NCBI RefSeq assembly: GCF_003589595.1
Contig: NW_020653750.1
Location: 2,139,799 to 2,203,798 of the forward strand
Source: Hyposmocoma kahamanoa
Taxonomy: Eukaryota > Arthropoda > Insecta > Lepidoptera > Cosmopterigidae
Length of the DNA stretch: 64,000 nt
Direction: 5' to 3'
Shown: in pieces, positions 11,738 to 23,505 of the stretch
Layout of the letters: the number at the start of each line of letters is the position of its first letter
Position numbering within the stretch: position 1 is the first letter of the stretch
Translations under genes and position numbers: made by a program
The notes under the pieces: model-generated
What the model was told of the DNA's origin: nothing
Seen by the model: only the letters and a program-made list of their open reading frames with translations
Databases searched by the model: none

Positions 11738-11924
11738 ACCGCATTTACATTTGTCTGACGTGTGTTGTCGTGATGCGTCAAAACGATATCGGTTTTTTAT
11801 ATTTAATATGGTTAGTTTTATATTAGTGTGTCGCAATCTGACGTGACGGCTTGTGTGTGTGTATGAAACCGATACCGTTCGGACGCGTCACGACACGACA
11901 CGTCAGACAAATGTAAATACGGCT
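11738..11924. repeat. 187-bp fold-back element
   Basis: The arms 11738-11795 and 11866-11924 are inverted. Both contain CATTTACATTTGTCTGACGTG (as complement on the right), then GATGCGTC and ATATCGGTTT-type sequence. Non-coding MITE-like structure. Confidence 0.75.
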
Positions 11925-12958
11925 TAAGTGATACATGTTTGCGCATAACAAATCGCGAGCACAGCTTGTCATGAATATACGTTAATCGCCAGAAACGAAC
12001 GATACAAAGTGATCGATGAAAATACTTAATTAGGGTTGCCTCACATTTTGGTGTACTCTGTTCGGGTGGCGACTCTGGACGATTTTAGGCGGATGTTACG
12101 GTTGAATTATAGCCGCGGTACCGCATCTGAGGTTCAGAAAGTGTATTGGATTTAAATATTTACAATATATCAAACGCTTGTTTATCTTTTCATTCACGAA
12201 TTATTGTGGGTATGTGATATGAGTTTGGAAGCCCATAATGAATTGTTTATGATTATAATAATATTACAAAGAAAAAATGTATAATTTATAACACACGATG
12301 AATTTCTAAATGAACGTTCTATGTGTTATCATTCATTCTTGTCCAAAGACATTACTCATAGATTGACGAGTAAAATATAGAGCACTTGTACGTTGCGGAA
12401 TTTAAATAAATATTTTTTCTATTTTTATCATAAATGCATACAAACCATCACATATACGAGTATATCCCACTAGGGTACGTGTAGGTTATGCACCTTCACT
12501 CTCTAACCTCCGTACAAACTCTTTCGCCTCCTACACTTGCGTCAGTCTCTTCATAACATACGTATTGGTATAAAAAGCCAATATAACATCGAACTGTGGT
12601 TGAACATTTTGCTAAGGGATATGTCATTAGATTACTAATGGTAAAGTCTTGATTTCTGATGACAAAATAGTGACATAATATTGAGATATGTAGCGTAACT
12701 TCATACGAACGTAGTAGCGCAACTTATATAATATGTGCACGTCTGCCGTGCTTCGTGCAAGGACGCACACATTCGCATAATCATGCGGTGAATTCGAGTT
12801 GTACAGAGCAGGTTGTACACACCATTTATTGTAGAATTGCAGCGTTTTCGTTTGGTATGTAATATTATTAATTTACTGTGTCATATTTATAAATTTTTGC
12901 TTTATAAATGTATCATTATGTACCTATGAAGTCGCATTTTATTTCTATTTTAAGATCA
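11925..12958. other. no gene seen
   Basis: AT-rich DNA without coding similarity or a recognisable repeat. Confidence 0.45.
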
Positions 12959-13186
12959 TCCTCCTATAACTGAGATACTAATACGAGATGCTGATATAAA
13001 AATAATAATAGTTTAAACATACTGCATTTGATAAAGATTATTTCAATATAGCACGACAATACTGTATGAATGTCCTCCTATAACTGAGATACTAATACGA
13101 GATGCTGATATAAAAATAATAATAGTTTAAACATACTGCATTTGATAAAGATTATTTCAATATAGCACGACAATACTGTATGAATG
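12959..13186. repeat. perfect 114-bp tandem duplication
   Basis: Bases 12959-13072 and 13073-13186 read identically, beginning TCCTCCTATAACTGAG and ending ACTGTATGAATG. The unit occurs nowhere else in the window. Confidence 0.95.
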
Positions 13187-13363
13187 TCGTAATTTTTTAA
13201 ATTATATTAATATCTTGTAGGTATAACATAAATAATAATGTGTCAACCCTACGTTCCAAATGACTTGTGAGTAACGATGCGACGAACAAGCGGGAGTTGC
13301 ACTACTTGTCTTATAATTATACTACGGCAGTGAACTATCATTACAACGCTCCCCTCATAGAAG

Positions 13364-13547
13364 AATGGCATAAGTGAAGTTACGCCAAAAACGTTTATTA
13401 ATCCATTAGATACACTTCTCGAATTCTTGTAACTCTATTGACTAATATTGCAGATAGAATTACAAGAATCAGAGAGGATGTGAGTTATATTTTTCTCTAT
13501 CTAATGGAGCATTAAACATTTTTTGCGTAACTCCACTTATGTCATTT
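13364..13547. repeat. 184-bp fold-back element
   Basis: The left arm begins AATGGCATAAGTGAAGTTACG. The right arm in reverse begins AATGACATAAGTGGAGTTACG. Similarity continues inward through CCATTAGATA and TTCTTGTAA. MITE-like and non-coding. Confidence 0.75.
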
Positions 13548-15588
13548 TCACACATGAAGTTAGGTATAAATCTAACTAAAACTACGCAGTTGAAAAGTTT
13601 GACGGCTTAGCTTAGTTGTTCGATCTTGGCAAACAACAACGCGTACAAATACAACTCCTAAAACAAGGACGAACATCACTTGCAATGTATTTGAGCTTGT
13701 CATATCGGATAGTAGTCGAACGAGGAATTTTTAGCTGCTGAAATTCAACTAGAATTGTTCTAGCTTTAATGTTAACAGACTCAGTTCAGTAATTGATCTA
13801 GCTAATTGTTAAGGGACCTCCTAATCCCGCCAGTTTTCGTTTTTTTAAATGGTGCTCCAACAATGCGGATCACGTCCGACCACCATTACTGATTATAATA
13901 TTAATCGACACATTAAGACTGTTAATTACGTTATTCATGAGTTTGGTGGACATGCAAAATAAATTTGCATTGAAACGGAAATTTTCCGAGGTTTGGTTTC
14001 TTTTTTAATATTTATGGTTGTCATACTCTCGTATTTACATAAATTGTTTTATATTTGGACATTAAAATACAGCTAAGGTACAGACTTCTACCCCATCACC
14101 AGTGCCAGCAGTCGATAATCACTGCATTTTTTCAAGAACTCGAATTATAGATGTCCAGAAATAGTTTTCCTTTTCAAAATGTCCTCCATTCGTATTTAAA
14201 AAAATTATAATATTCGAGTCAGAATCGAATCACAATGAAACTCGATAAATGATCGGATTGCGGCGCTCGAAAGCTTTGCATTTAAATCAGGATCAGAGAC
14301 TGTGCTCTCCATATTTTTCCCAAATTCTCATACGTCCGAGCTCCCTTTACATTTTGCAATTGGCTTTTCGTTCAAACTTCACCTGAGTTTTATCTTCCTT
14401 TCATTCTGAACCACAGAACAATAAATTCAGAAGAAGTGGTTAGTTAGCGTCTGACGCGTGCCAACTATAGGTCTCGAAAGACCTACTTGAGCTCAGTAAG
14501 CCATTTTCGCTTTGTGTGGTATGGTATGGTATTCTTCCGTGCAAATTTTCTAAAATCCTAGTAAAATACCTTATTGTGCTGTTTTGAGGTGCAAAAATGA
14601 TAGCAGCGTCAAAAATATTGCCCGTGGTGGTGTATCATATCATCAGAAAGTATTATTTTAATAAATTTTCAATTTTCTGTCTATTGAAATATTTTTTTTG
14701 TTACATGAAAAGAAAATAAAGCATATACCCCTGCAATATGGTCGCTTCTTTTTCGGAGAACTAAATTAGTAACTCCAATTCGTCGATGTTTAGCAATTAA
14801 CTAGATGGCATCATACTGATTGAAATTTCAATACAATTTCAAAGCGTCGTAACATGCAATAATAGGTATTGACGGTTTTGAATTTTCAACGATATGCCAA
14901 CAGGCTAAAGTTTAATTATATTAACAATCCACAATTTGTTATTTCTGTTTAAATTGGAAACTACGACCAAACAATATCAACATCTTAGAGTGTTTTAAGG
15001 CAATTCCATTGTTTTTTCTCTTCGTGTTCTGAACAATTTATTAATTTCATAATCAAAATGAGGGAAACATAATTTTAAATATCTCATACCATACTTTAAT
15101 GACAGCACCTAAATTATTCATGTATTTGAAAGAAGGTAAAATTCCGTTGTATATGTATTTTTAAAATAACCAATCGATTATTGTTGATTTAAAAAAATAT
15201 ATCGTAAAACAAAAAGCCTTTGTAATATTGTCCGAAAGTGATTCCAGTTTGTATTCCAGTACAAGGGAAATTTATCCACACTTGAATTACGTACCAAAGT
15301 AACAAGTTATGCGAACCGAAGCTCCATCATAAATAAGGAATCCCCGAAACAAAGGTATGAAGTAGCGGCTGCCGAAACACTTAATGTTGGCCACATTTCA
15401 GAGCTCAGGTGCCGACGTCAACAACTGACTGTTCTATCCTCTTTGTAATTTGTATGCGTTGTTACAGGGTGGTTGGTGTTTTATTTGCAAAATGTGGTAT
15501 ACATTTTTATTGCAACGTGTTAATTTAGAATTTTTGATAAATAAATTATCTTTTTATATAGTTCTTAAGTTTTGCAATTGTTACACAT
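13548..15588. other. mostly no gene seen
   Basis: AT-rich DNA. The only hint of coding is the short cysteine motif at 14569-14645, listed separately. Confidence 0.4.
14569..14645 (+). pseudogene. possible THAP-type zinc finger fragment
   Basis: One frame reads LCAVLRCKNDSSVKNIARGG followed by VSYH. Spaced cysteines followed by a basic stretch and a terminal histidine region resemble the first part of a THAP DNA-binding domain, found in P-element-like transposases and host factors. There is no start codon in frame, and the similarity ends after about 26 residues. It is short enough to be chance. If real, it is a remnant of a THAP-bearing transposon. No inverted termini or downstream transposase domain were found nearby. 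Confidence 0.22.
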
Positions 15589-15733
15589 AGGAAATGAAAC
15601 TATTTTCGGATCTAAATCTAATATTTGTTTTTCAAACAAACGCGCGTTTTGGGCCTTTTCACGTCTCATGGTCGACCAGCCGTGAAAAAACAAATATACG
15701 CGAGTTAGATCCGAAAAAATAGATTCATTTCCT
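15589..15733. repeat. F fold-back element, decayed
   Basis: Both ends carry AGGAAATGAAACTATTTT or a near complement, with loop sequence GGGCCTTTTCACG. It is related to the perfect hairpin at 54215-54378 and the single arm at 48420. Confidence 0.7.
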
Positions 15734-15895
15734 ATTATCTTTCTATTTCTACTGGTTTAAATCAAACCTTAAGTCTTTACGTACCTGAATAAAATAATTA
15801 CGATGTGGATTATATGCATTTCTTAATTCTGTTAAACTATGACTTGAATAATGTGTTTGTCTACTATTCGTCATCGTCTTTATTAATAGAGCTAA

Positions 15896-16155
15896 ATAGC
15901 AGTAGAGCTCCTTGTGAAAGAGTTCGTCCGCCAAACAGCATCGCAAAGATGTCAGGAGCTATGCTACTGCGCCCGCCACCCTGAGACATAAGTTGACAAG
16001 TCCTATGTGGCTGTAATTTCACCAACACTAAGGGTGTTGATCCCTTCTAGACTGGAACACAGTAATGCTGACATAACTGCTTAGCGGCAGAAATAGGTAA
16101 GGTGGCAGTACTAACCTGGACGATCTCTTTTACTAGGAGCTCTGCTACCAATATC
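15896..16155 (-). repeat. R repeat copy with an inverted head piece
   Basis: The first 34 bases (AGCAGTAGAGCTCCTTGTG...) are the forward head of R. From about 15960 to 16150 the copy reads in reverse and ends with TAGGAGCTCTGCTACC. The same terminal segment is therefore present at both ends in opposite orientation. Confidence 0.75.
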
Positions 16156-16335
16156 TATTGTTATAACGATCTTGTGTCTACACTATGTACGTATGCTACG
16201 TCTAGAGATTTTGAAATCTATCAAGATGGTAATAGTACTATACGTTTTGCTTGTACTGATTATTAAAACAATATCTATAAAATAATACAAAATCTTTTGT
16301 TTTATGAAATTAATTGAAGCGATGAACTAATGGTG

Positions 16336-16400
16336 CGCTTGTTGGTAAGCGACGAGCCTACACACAACAGTTACAGTGTCACACGGGGTTTTAATTGCCA
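16336..16400 (-). repeat. R repeat fragment
   Basis: TTGGTAAGCGACGAGCC and CAACAGTTACAGTGTCAC match the end segment of reverse R copies. Confidence 0.55.
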
Positions 16401-16404
16401 AGTC

Positions 16405-16512
16405 AGTTAATTTTTTTACATTGACCCGGCCGGGGATCGAACCTGGAACATCAGAGATGGCGACACCATGAAAACCGGTGAGCAAGCCACTTGAACACGG
16501 ATGTCGTCAACT
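16405..16512 (-). mobile_element. tRNA-derived SINE (type 4), head
   Basis: On the minus strand CAAGTGGCTTGCTCACCGG (A-box region) is followed by GGTTTTCATGGTGTCGCC and the B-box CAGGTTCGATCCCCGGCC. It matches the + strand copy at 26695. Confidence 0.65.
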
Positions 16513-16699
16513 AGTAAATAATGCTCTACAAAAAACGTCTTATGACTCATTATACAACCACTTGGTCTCAAACTAGGAAATGCCTTGTACTATAAATACC
16601 AGAATACCAAATCAATTGCAAAATATTAATCAAATTAATTTCGAGGCAACACTCAGAACACTCCACGATCATTTTAGTAAACTTCGTTTCCCAGATTAA

Positions 16700-16930
16700 T
16701 TAATAATAATAATAACGCACACACTCAACATAGTCCCGCATTAGGGAAACCCTGTGTCGCGGGTGCAATGGACATACACATAGACAACCACAAATTACAC
16801 CCAAATTCACGAGAGAAATAAATGTAGGCCACACAAATATTTCTCCCGATCCGGGAATTGAGCCTGGGACCTCTGCGTGGTATGGTAACCGCATGCCCGG
16901 CATGGTAACCGTTCGGCCATAGAGGCAGTT
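16700..16930 (-). mobile_element. tRNA-derived SINE (type 2)
   Basis: The minus strand has TGGCCGAACGGTTACC (A-box) and GGCTCAATTCCCGG (B-box), then GGCCTACATTTATTTC, GTGTCCATTGCACCCG-like sequence and a TTATTATTATTA tail. Part of the head is duplicated (CATGGTAACCG twice). Sister copies lie at 36557 and 45345. Confidence 0.8.
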
Positions 16931-16935
16931 ATTTT

Positions 16936-17332
16936 ATGAGCATTACGAGCATCGATTCCTGACAGACTGGTTCTATCAGGAATCGCATGCTTTTCCAGCG
17001 AATGTCTAAAATTTCTATCTCTTATGATCACTTAACTGACAGCTTAGTATGTCGCAGGTTATTACAAATAGCATGCCCGGACCAACAGATATGCAAACAA
17101 TTTCTTAACAAGGGAGGCGGAACCATGACAGCTGTGTGACAACCGAATGGTGGCTAGGAAACCGGTTTTAGAAACGTGTCACATTCTGCAGCGGTGGGTT
17201 CACCACATCGTCCCAGTCGTGGGCCGTAGATGCGTGATCCTAGCTCAAGAACGTGGTGGATGGCACATACTACGGGAGGCAGTTTGATAATAATTTTGAA
17301 TAAGTTTGATAATAATAAACACCAACGTAATT
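16936..17332. other. no gene seen; small hairpin
   Basis: CGATTCCTGA...TCAGGAATCG (about 16953-16986) forms a 10-bp stem. The remainder, including a GC-richer stretch at 17060-17270, matches nothing I recognise. Confidence 0.4.
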
Positions 17333-17803
17333 AGCAGCAGTAAAGATTCTTGTGAAAGGGTTCGTCCAGGGAAATACAGCCACCATAACTCTTTCTGCCG
17401 CCATACCGTAATGCGAGAATTGCAATGTATAGGTACTGGTGTAATTACGGGCTCTTGGGACTTGTCAACAGTAATGTCTCGAGGTGACGTGTGTAATAAC
17501 ATAATTTGTTTATTTCAGCTTCAGACGTGGTATAAAAAGCTGTAACAGAAAAAAAATAGTACTACTAAGTACAATAATGCGTCCCATATTATATGTTTCA
17601 AGTAAAATATAATAATACAAAATAACTGATGGGCACTGCCACTGCAACCAGTCACCATGTGACAGAAATTTAACAAGCCCCATGTGCCTGTATTTTGAAC
17701 CGCACCTCTAAAATAGGAATGCATTAATGCGTACTGCTGTTTGGCGATACAAATGATGGCGGTACTTCCCAGGACGTACTCTTTCACAAGAAATTCTACA
17801 GCC
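17333..17803. repeat. two R fragments, head to head
   Basis: 17333-17495 is a forward, diverged R copy (TTCTTGTGAAAGGGTTCG, TGGGACTTGTCAACAG). 17630-17803 is a reverse copy (GGGCACTGCCACTGC, TCTTTCACAAG). Together they are an interrupted inverted pair. Confidence 0.7.
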
Positions 17804-17969
17804 TACTCAAATTCATAACACTTAGAATGAGAGCTCTCAAGTCTCTTTTGATTAAAGTACTTGAATGTAACGAAACTCGTCGTTGTTTTATTGCTGAGTA
17901 AATATGTAACGATAGATATAATTATATTAGCATATACATATAGTAGATAGATACAGATATAATACTACC

Positions 17970-18400
17970 AGTAGAGCTCGTGAAAGAGTTTGTCTAGGGA
18001 AGTACTGCCACTTTACCTATTTCTGCTGCCAAGCAGTAATGTGAGCATTTGTTTTGAAGGTAAGGGTGCTGGTGAAATTACAGGCACAAGAGTCTTGTCA
18101 ACTTTTGTCTCAAGGTGACGGGCGCAGTGGCGGTGCTCTTCAGATCTTTGTGATTTTAAGCTCTGAGTGGCACTGCAACTGTCATGGACAAGCGTGTCGC
18201 TTTCGCTTACCACCAGGCGCACGACTTGTTAGTCCCGCCATTTGGTATCATAAAAAAAAAACAATATTTGGCGTTCAACAAGTCATTAGAGAAAGCGGAA
18301 CCGGTAATACTTCTTCAATTTCGATTCTCTGCCATGTACAAACTAGAGTCAGTACTCCTGTCATACCTAAAAATTCTCAAATAAGAAAAACAATAGTTTC
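17970..18400 (+). repeat. R repeat copy with extended 3' flank
   Basis: R proper runs to about 18258 (ACCACCAGGCGCACGACTTG, CATTTGGTATCATAAAA). A further ~140 bases (GCGTTCAACAAGTCATTAG, GGTAATACTTCTTCAATTTC) is also found after the R copy at 40738. Confidence 0.8.
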
Positions 18401-19740
18401 TACCGTCAAACGTTACGTTCAATAAACATTGTTTTTTATTTAAAAGGCTTACGTTAGTCCTTAATCTCACTAATGGAAAGTGAAGATGTGGACGAGGATG
18501 GAAGGATGCTTAGCAGCTGTATACTCTAAACTTCTAAATATACAAATCGTAGAACAAAGATTTTTGAAAATTAATATTGTTTACATATTAAATAATATAA
18601 TTATTTGTATATTATGTTCATAAAATAGATGCTAAATTCTTCGCAGACGTAAAATACGAGAAGAGGTCGAATTACATCATATTCTTTGAGGCATATAACA
18701 CATTAAGGTCACATTAAGGGTCAAATATGATTACTGGCTACATGTCAATGACACGTCTTTTAGTTTCTCTTTTAAAAAACAAAATTGTACTTGCAAATAT
18801 AAAGAGAATATAAATTTTGTTTACACCGGAAATATCAGCAGCCCCAGGAATTCTGTGGAACCCCAAACATGCCCTATATGTAACGACTGAAACGAGCGAT
18901 TTGAGATCCCGAGTATTTGTTTGGAAAAAGAAATATATACGATCCAAAGTTATAGCTTTATTTCTAACATGGCAGAATGAGTCTTTTTGGGCAATACAGA
19001 CTTTATTGACCTATTCAGTAGACGTGAAGTTGCGACTTTATTTCGATTTGCGAGGAAGACTCACAGTGCACATGAACTGAACTCTCATATTATTTCTCGA
19101 ACCGTGTTAATTTTACTTCAGTATTAAAAGTCGTCTTCGAGTACTTCTTGCTCTTTTTCGCTTTAATTAAAAAAGTTGTATGAATCACAAATCATTTAGT
19201 ATCCCATATTCGTAAAAAATTTAAGTATTAAATAAACTAACGGTTAAAAAAATTAAATTAGTTCGAATATAGCCCATGACTGCAGCTTTTACGCCTGTCC
19301 GAAAAACAACTGGATGTTCATGTTTTTATAATTTTTTTTTTTTTCGTAAGCGAAACGTATTGCTACTAAACATTGCAAATTTACTGAATAATTAAGAAAT
19401 GAACATTGTAGGTAAGTGCTGTTACAGAGATGTAAACCGTCAACCTCGCCACTGCCACTTTCAACTGGGCTACTACCAACCATGACACTTTTGTTTGCGA
19501 TGTAAGAAAACAGAATTACCTAAATTGGTAGGTCCCTTAAACGTTGTACGCATCCTGTATATCGACTTGAACATTTCTATAATAGCGTCATTAATCACTC
19601 ACGGCTGTTCCGACTTATTGATTGATCGGCTTCCAGCTCATTAGGGTAACAAGCTCCCTTACCGTTTCGCTAGAAATTTAAGGATATTAATAATTATGTA
19701 GATTTGAAGTATTGAACTGATTGGAGACGCGCTCGCAGTA
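18401..19740. other. no gene seen
   Basis: Short open frames only; none resembles a known protein. No repeat shared with the rest of the window was noticed. Confidence 0.45.
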
Positions 19741-19817
19741 AGAGCGGTTACATACGGCGACTTTTGGCAGCGCGTCTGCAGCGATTCAGGCGCGATGCAG
19801 TCGCTAATAATAGTTAT

Positions 19818-19970
19818 TTTTGATATAAGTGCGGAAAGTTAGTCATTATTTACGAGTCTCGAGGCTTTTTGGCCTCGAGGCGAGGGTCAAGACGCGAGAC
19901 AAGTGAAAATGACAAATCCGCACGTGTATCAAACGACGTTTTTTAATACATTTGCGAAAAAACTACATTG
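19818..19970 (-). repeat. Crypton-related 3'-end segment
   Basis: TGATATAAGTGCGGAAAGTT followed by GAGGC blocks and CACGTGTATCAAACGACG is the reverse counterpart of the sequence just downstream of the tyrosine recombinase gene (26303-26440). Both share the same order of short blocks across about 130 bases. Confidence 0.6.
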
Positions 19971-20341
19971 AAAATAAAACAAAACAGTATTTAAAAAAAA
20001 CTCATTTTCTGCTAGTATATTAAAATAATGAAATACAACCACTGCAACCATTATTTAAAAGTCTAAGGAAATCTAGTTCTAACGTGCTATTTTTGTTTAT
20101 TTTCTGTAATATCGGTCTGTAACCACTTTTCTTATTATGAAGTCCTGGTACTTTTGTTTAAACTCCTTTAGGAACCCGTGCACGGTAGTGAGATACAATT
20201 TATCTGTAATACATAGAACAAATATATACATAAAAATCTCGCCTGTCACCCATTCAGGGGTAGGCAGAGACTGTGGACCTCCACTCGATACGTTCATTAT
20301 ATAGTATTTGTAAATAAATATAAGTTTTAATGACGAATGAC

Positions 20342-23010
20342 AAAATACAATACAATACAAAAATTCTTTATTGTACACCAAAAAAGGAAACAAATACAAT
20401 ACAATTAAATTAAAAATAAGCGGTGGTACAATGGGCGGTCTTATCGCTTCAAGCGATTTCTGCCAGACAACCTTTGGATGGAAGTAATTATATAATTCAT
20501 AGGAAAAAGACGGTGGTGTATGAAGAATTACTTAATCAACAGATACAAATTGATAAATAAATACAAATATACATATTTATAAATAAATAATAAAACCAAT
20601 ACATATAATTATATGAATATCGTAAACTACTATATATTCTCATACTTATAAATATAAAAATTTCTAAAACCTAATTTCAAAACATAAAAATACCTAAGCA
20701 GTCCAGGTCATACTAAATTAAGGTAGTGTACTTTTACCATATTTTTGAATATATTCAATGATTTCGCTTGTTGAATAGACAAAGGTAAAGCGTTCCACAA
20801 ACGAATAGCCTGAACAGTAAAGGACTTGTCGTAATACTGGGAGGTATGCAATGGCATCTTAAGTTGGAGAGTTGAAGAAGAGCGCAGAAGTCGGGGGTTG
20901 TATTGATGGGCGAATTCAAATCGCTCCTTAAGATAAGGTGGTGTGTGAGGAATGAATAAGATGCCATAGAGAAGATTAAAAATATGAGCATTCCGGCGAA
21001 GTCTAATGGGTAACTACTTCAGCTCATTGCGATAAATGGAAACATGATCAAATTTCCTCAGACCATAAATGAAACGGATGCAAAAGTTTTGTAGACGTTC
21101 GAGTTTGTTGAGCTGTTCTTCGGTTAAATCCAGATAGCAGGCATCAGCATAATCAAGAATTGGAAGAAGAAGAGTTTGGGCAAGCGCAGTTTTCGTGGCA
21201 ATAGGTAAAAAATTACGTAACCGTCTGAGAGATGCGGCAGACGCAAACAATTTGCGGCTGGTCTCAACTAATTGAGGTGCCCAAGATAGCTGCCTATCAA
21301 TAAGTATACCTAGATTTTTAACATTGTCACTAATTTTAATGTAGGTGTCGTCTATAATAACCTGCGGCAAGCGAAACCAATCTATCTTGGATACCATTCT
21401 AGAGCTGCCAATAATAAACATTTGCGTTTTCGTTGCGTTCAGCTTAAGACCACATTGTTTACTCCACGTTGAAATATGACGGAGATCATTATTGATTACC
21501 TCAATGGCTTCGTGCAGGTTTTCAAGTTGCCGGTGAGTGTAAATTTGTAAATCATCTGGATACAGGTGGTAGGATGAGGTAAGACTGCGGGAAATTGAAT
21601 TAATAAAGATCGAGAAGAGAAGAGGAGATAAAACGCCGCCCTGTGGAACGCCAGCATTAATGTCACACCAACAAGAGAACCTCTCATCAATGCGAACATA
21701 CTGCCGACGCCCATGCAGGTAACTATGAAACCAAGAGATTACCGTTGGAGATATGTTAAGAGTGCGCATAAGTGCAATCAAAATGTCAAAATCAACGTTG
21801 TTGAAAGCATTGCTGAAATCAAGCAATGACATTACAGTGAGTTGCTGTTGCGACATACTATACCTAATGTCATCAGTGATCCTAACAAGAGCAGTCACAG
21901 TGCTGTGTCCTGGTCGGAAGCCGGATTGAAAGGGATTAAGAAGGTTGTTACGTATGAGAAAAGGAGTAATTTGGTTATAAACTAGTCGCTCTAGCAGCTT
22001 TGATAGAAAGGGAAGTATAGAAATAGGTCGGAAATCAGAAAAGTTAGACGGATTGGCTTTTTTGGGAAGAGGAGTAATGAGAGCTTCCTTCCAAAGGGAA
22101 GGAAATTCTCCGCTGCTGATAGAAAAATTAAGAATATACCGGATCACAGGTAAAATCTCATCAACTATGAATAAAAACATTTTACGACCAATATGGTCAC
22201 TGCCAACAGCATTGGACGAAATAGATTCTATGCCCTTCTTAACATCACAATCAGTAAACTCTTTTAAAGAAAACGGAGGATGGTCGGCAGTTCGAAGCGT
22301 GGAAAGATAATTTAAGGTAGATGTTTTAGTCGACCCGTCGAAGGCAACGGAATTAGAGAAATGATGATTAAGAGCATCAAGGTTTAAATTTTTTGGGAAA
22401 CTATCTTGACGTGGCTTACCAACTCCCAGCGACCTAAGAAACTTCCAGACTTTAGCCGGATCATCAGTTTTTAAAGAACTATGAATATGTCGGCGTTATC
22501 CATCCCTATACAACCTATTGCAGTGATTACGACGCTCATTATACATGCGCTTATTCTCGTCTGTAGGACTATACTTAAATCAGGCCTTAGCTGTGAGCTT
22601 TTTATTCATAGCAGTCCTAACATTCTGGTCTAGCCAAGGTGCAGGGAGGTGTTTCATTTTAAATGGCCGTACTGGTGCATGTTTATCGTAAAGATTCATC
22701 AATGTGTTGTTAAACTCGGACACTTTGCTATCTATTGATATAGCATTCACAACGTTACCCCAGTCAATTTCACGAGCATCACTTCGCAAACAGTCCAAAT
22801 CAATTCCACGAAAATTGCGCTGCAGAAGAATTTTGGGTTTAGCCTTGGGTGGGCGGATTTTGTAGGAAAGATAAATCAAGTCATGATAAGAAAAAACGTC
22901 CGCAGCGCACTGACCATGTTTACTAACGAAGTTCAAAGATGACACAATTATTAAGTCAAGAAGTGAAGGAGTTGAGTTGGGAAAATTACTTACGTCACAA
23001 AGCACATAAA
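20342..23010 (-). mobile_element. CR1-like non-LTR retrotransposon (LINE-A)
   Basis: This is a minus-strand LINE, 5'-truncated near 23010, with a 3' end at about 20342 ending in TTGTATTGTATTGTATTTTG. The 3' UTR (20342-20707) has GGTTGTCTGGCAGAAATCGC, then AGACCGCCCATTGTACC and GTACAATAAAG. This is a tail I recall from many lepidopteran CR1-type elements; it recurs at 33715-33862. The Daphne/Kiri-like clade is an inference from RT motifs. Confidence 0.85.
20708..23005 (-). pseudogene. LINE-A ORF2: endonuclease C-terminus plus reverse transcriptase
   Basis: A single reading frame runs from 23005 to 20708 and is broken only by three nonsense codons. They are TGA at 22582-22580 (after KKLTAKA), TAA at 22498-22496, and TAG at 21016-21014 where family members have tryptophan (ELK-W-LPIRLRRNAH). 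The endonuclease tail shows SYHDLIYLSY where SDHDLI is expected, so a catalytic-box aspartate is lost. RT motifs within 22180-21014 are FRPISILPFLSKLLE (50-64), FQSGFRPGHSTVTAL (84-98), LLDFSNAFNNVD (119-130), AGVPQGGVLSPLLF (176-189) and YHLYPDD (204-210). The last should be YADD; alanine is replaced by proline. The C-terminal tail FTVQAIRLWNALPLSI lies near 20800. It is inactive. Confidence 0.88.
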
Positions 23011-23367
23011 TATTAAATAAATATACAACTTCTTTAGTTCTGTGCTTAAGATTTGAAACAACAGTAAATTTAAAAAAAATGGAAAAGTAAAAAGCACTAG
23101 TGCGAAAATTCCAACTTTCGGCACGATTTGTAGTACGAAAAATACCACGTTTTGAGCAACTGTATTAAAAAATATATATCTACCTTTACAAACACGCGCG
23201 ACTTAGAGGCGATAAAATCACGACACACGTTTTTAATGATTCAATATTAGTGATTACATTGATGCAATCGCGCGTTTGCATCGATGCAATCGTCTATAAA
23301 TCGCTATTGACGCGATGCAATCGCGTGTTTGTATAGATGCTAAAAATCACCGTGTGTAACCGCTCTA

Positions 23368-23466
23368 AAGTGCAGAAACATATTGACTTTCGAGCGCGCT
23401 CCATTCCATATATTAATAACTTTAAATAAACATGATCTAGAAAATTGATAGGTCAGCTTTGCGTTC

Positions 23467-23505
<39 letters not shown>

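Larger units (their letters stand above)
19741..23367. mobile_element. TIR-flanked nest of insertions
   Basis: The left end is AGAGCGGTTACATACGGCG and the right end in reverse is AGAGCGGTTACACACGGTG. Subterminal GC-rich motifs (CGCGATGCAGTCGC left, GACGCGATGCAATCGC right) are repeated. The outer element is split by a Crypton-related end (19818-19970) and the LINE at 20342-23010. The class is unknown, and no clear target duplication is visible. Confidence 0.65.

Noticed and set aside
18054..18425. 123-residue open frame as a gene
   Set aside because: It lies wholly in an R repeat copy and its extension; other R copies break it.
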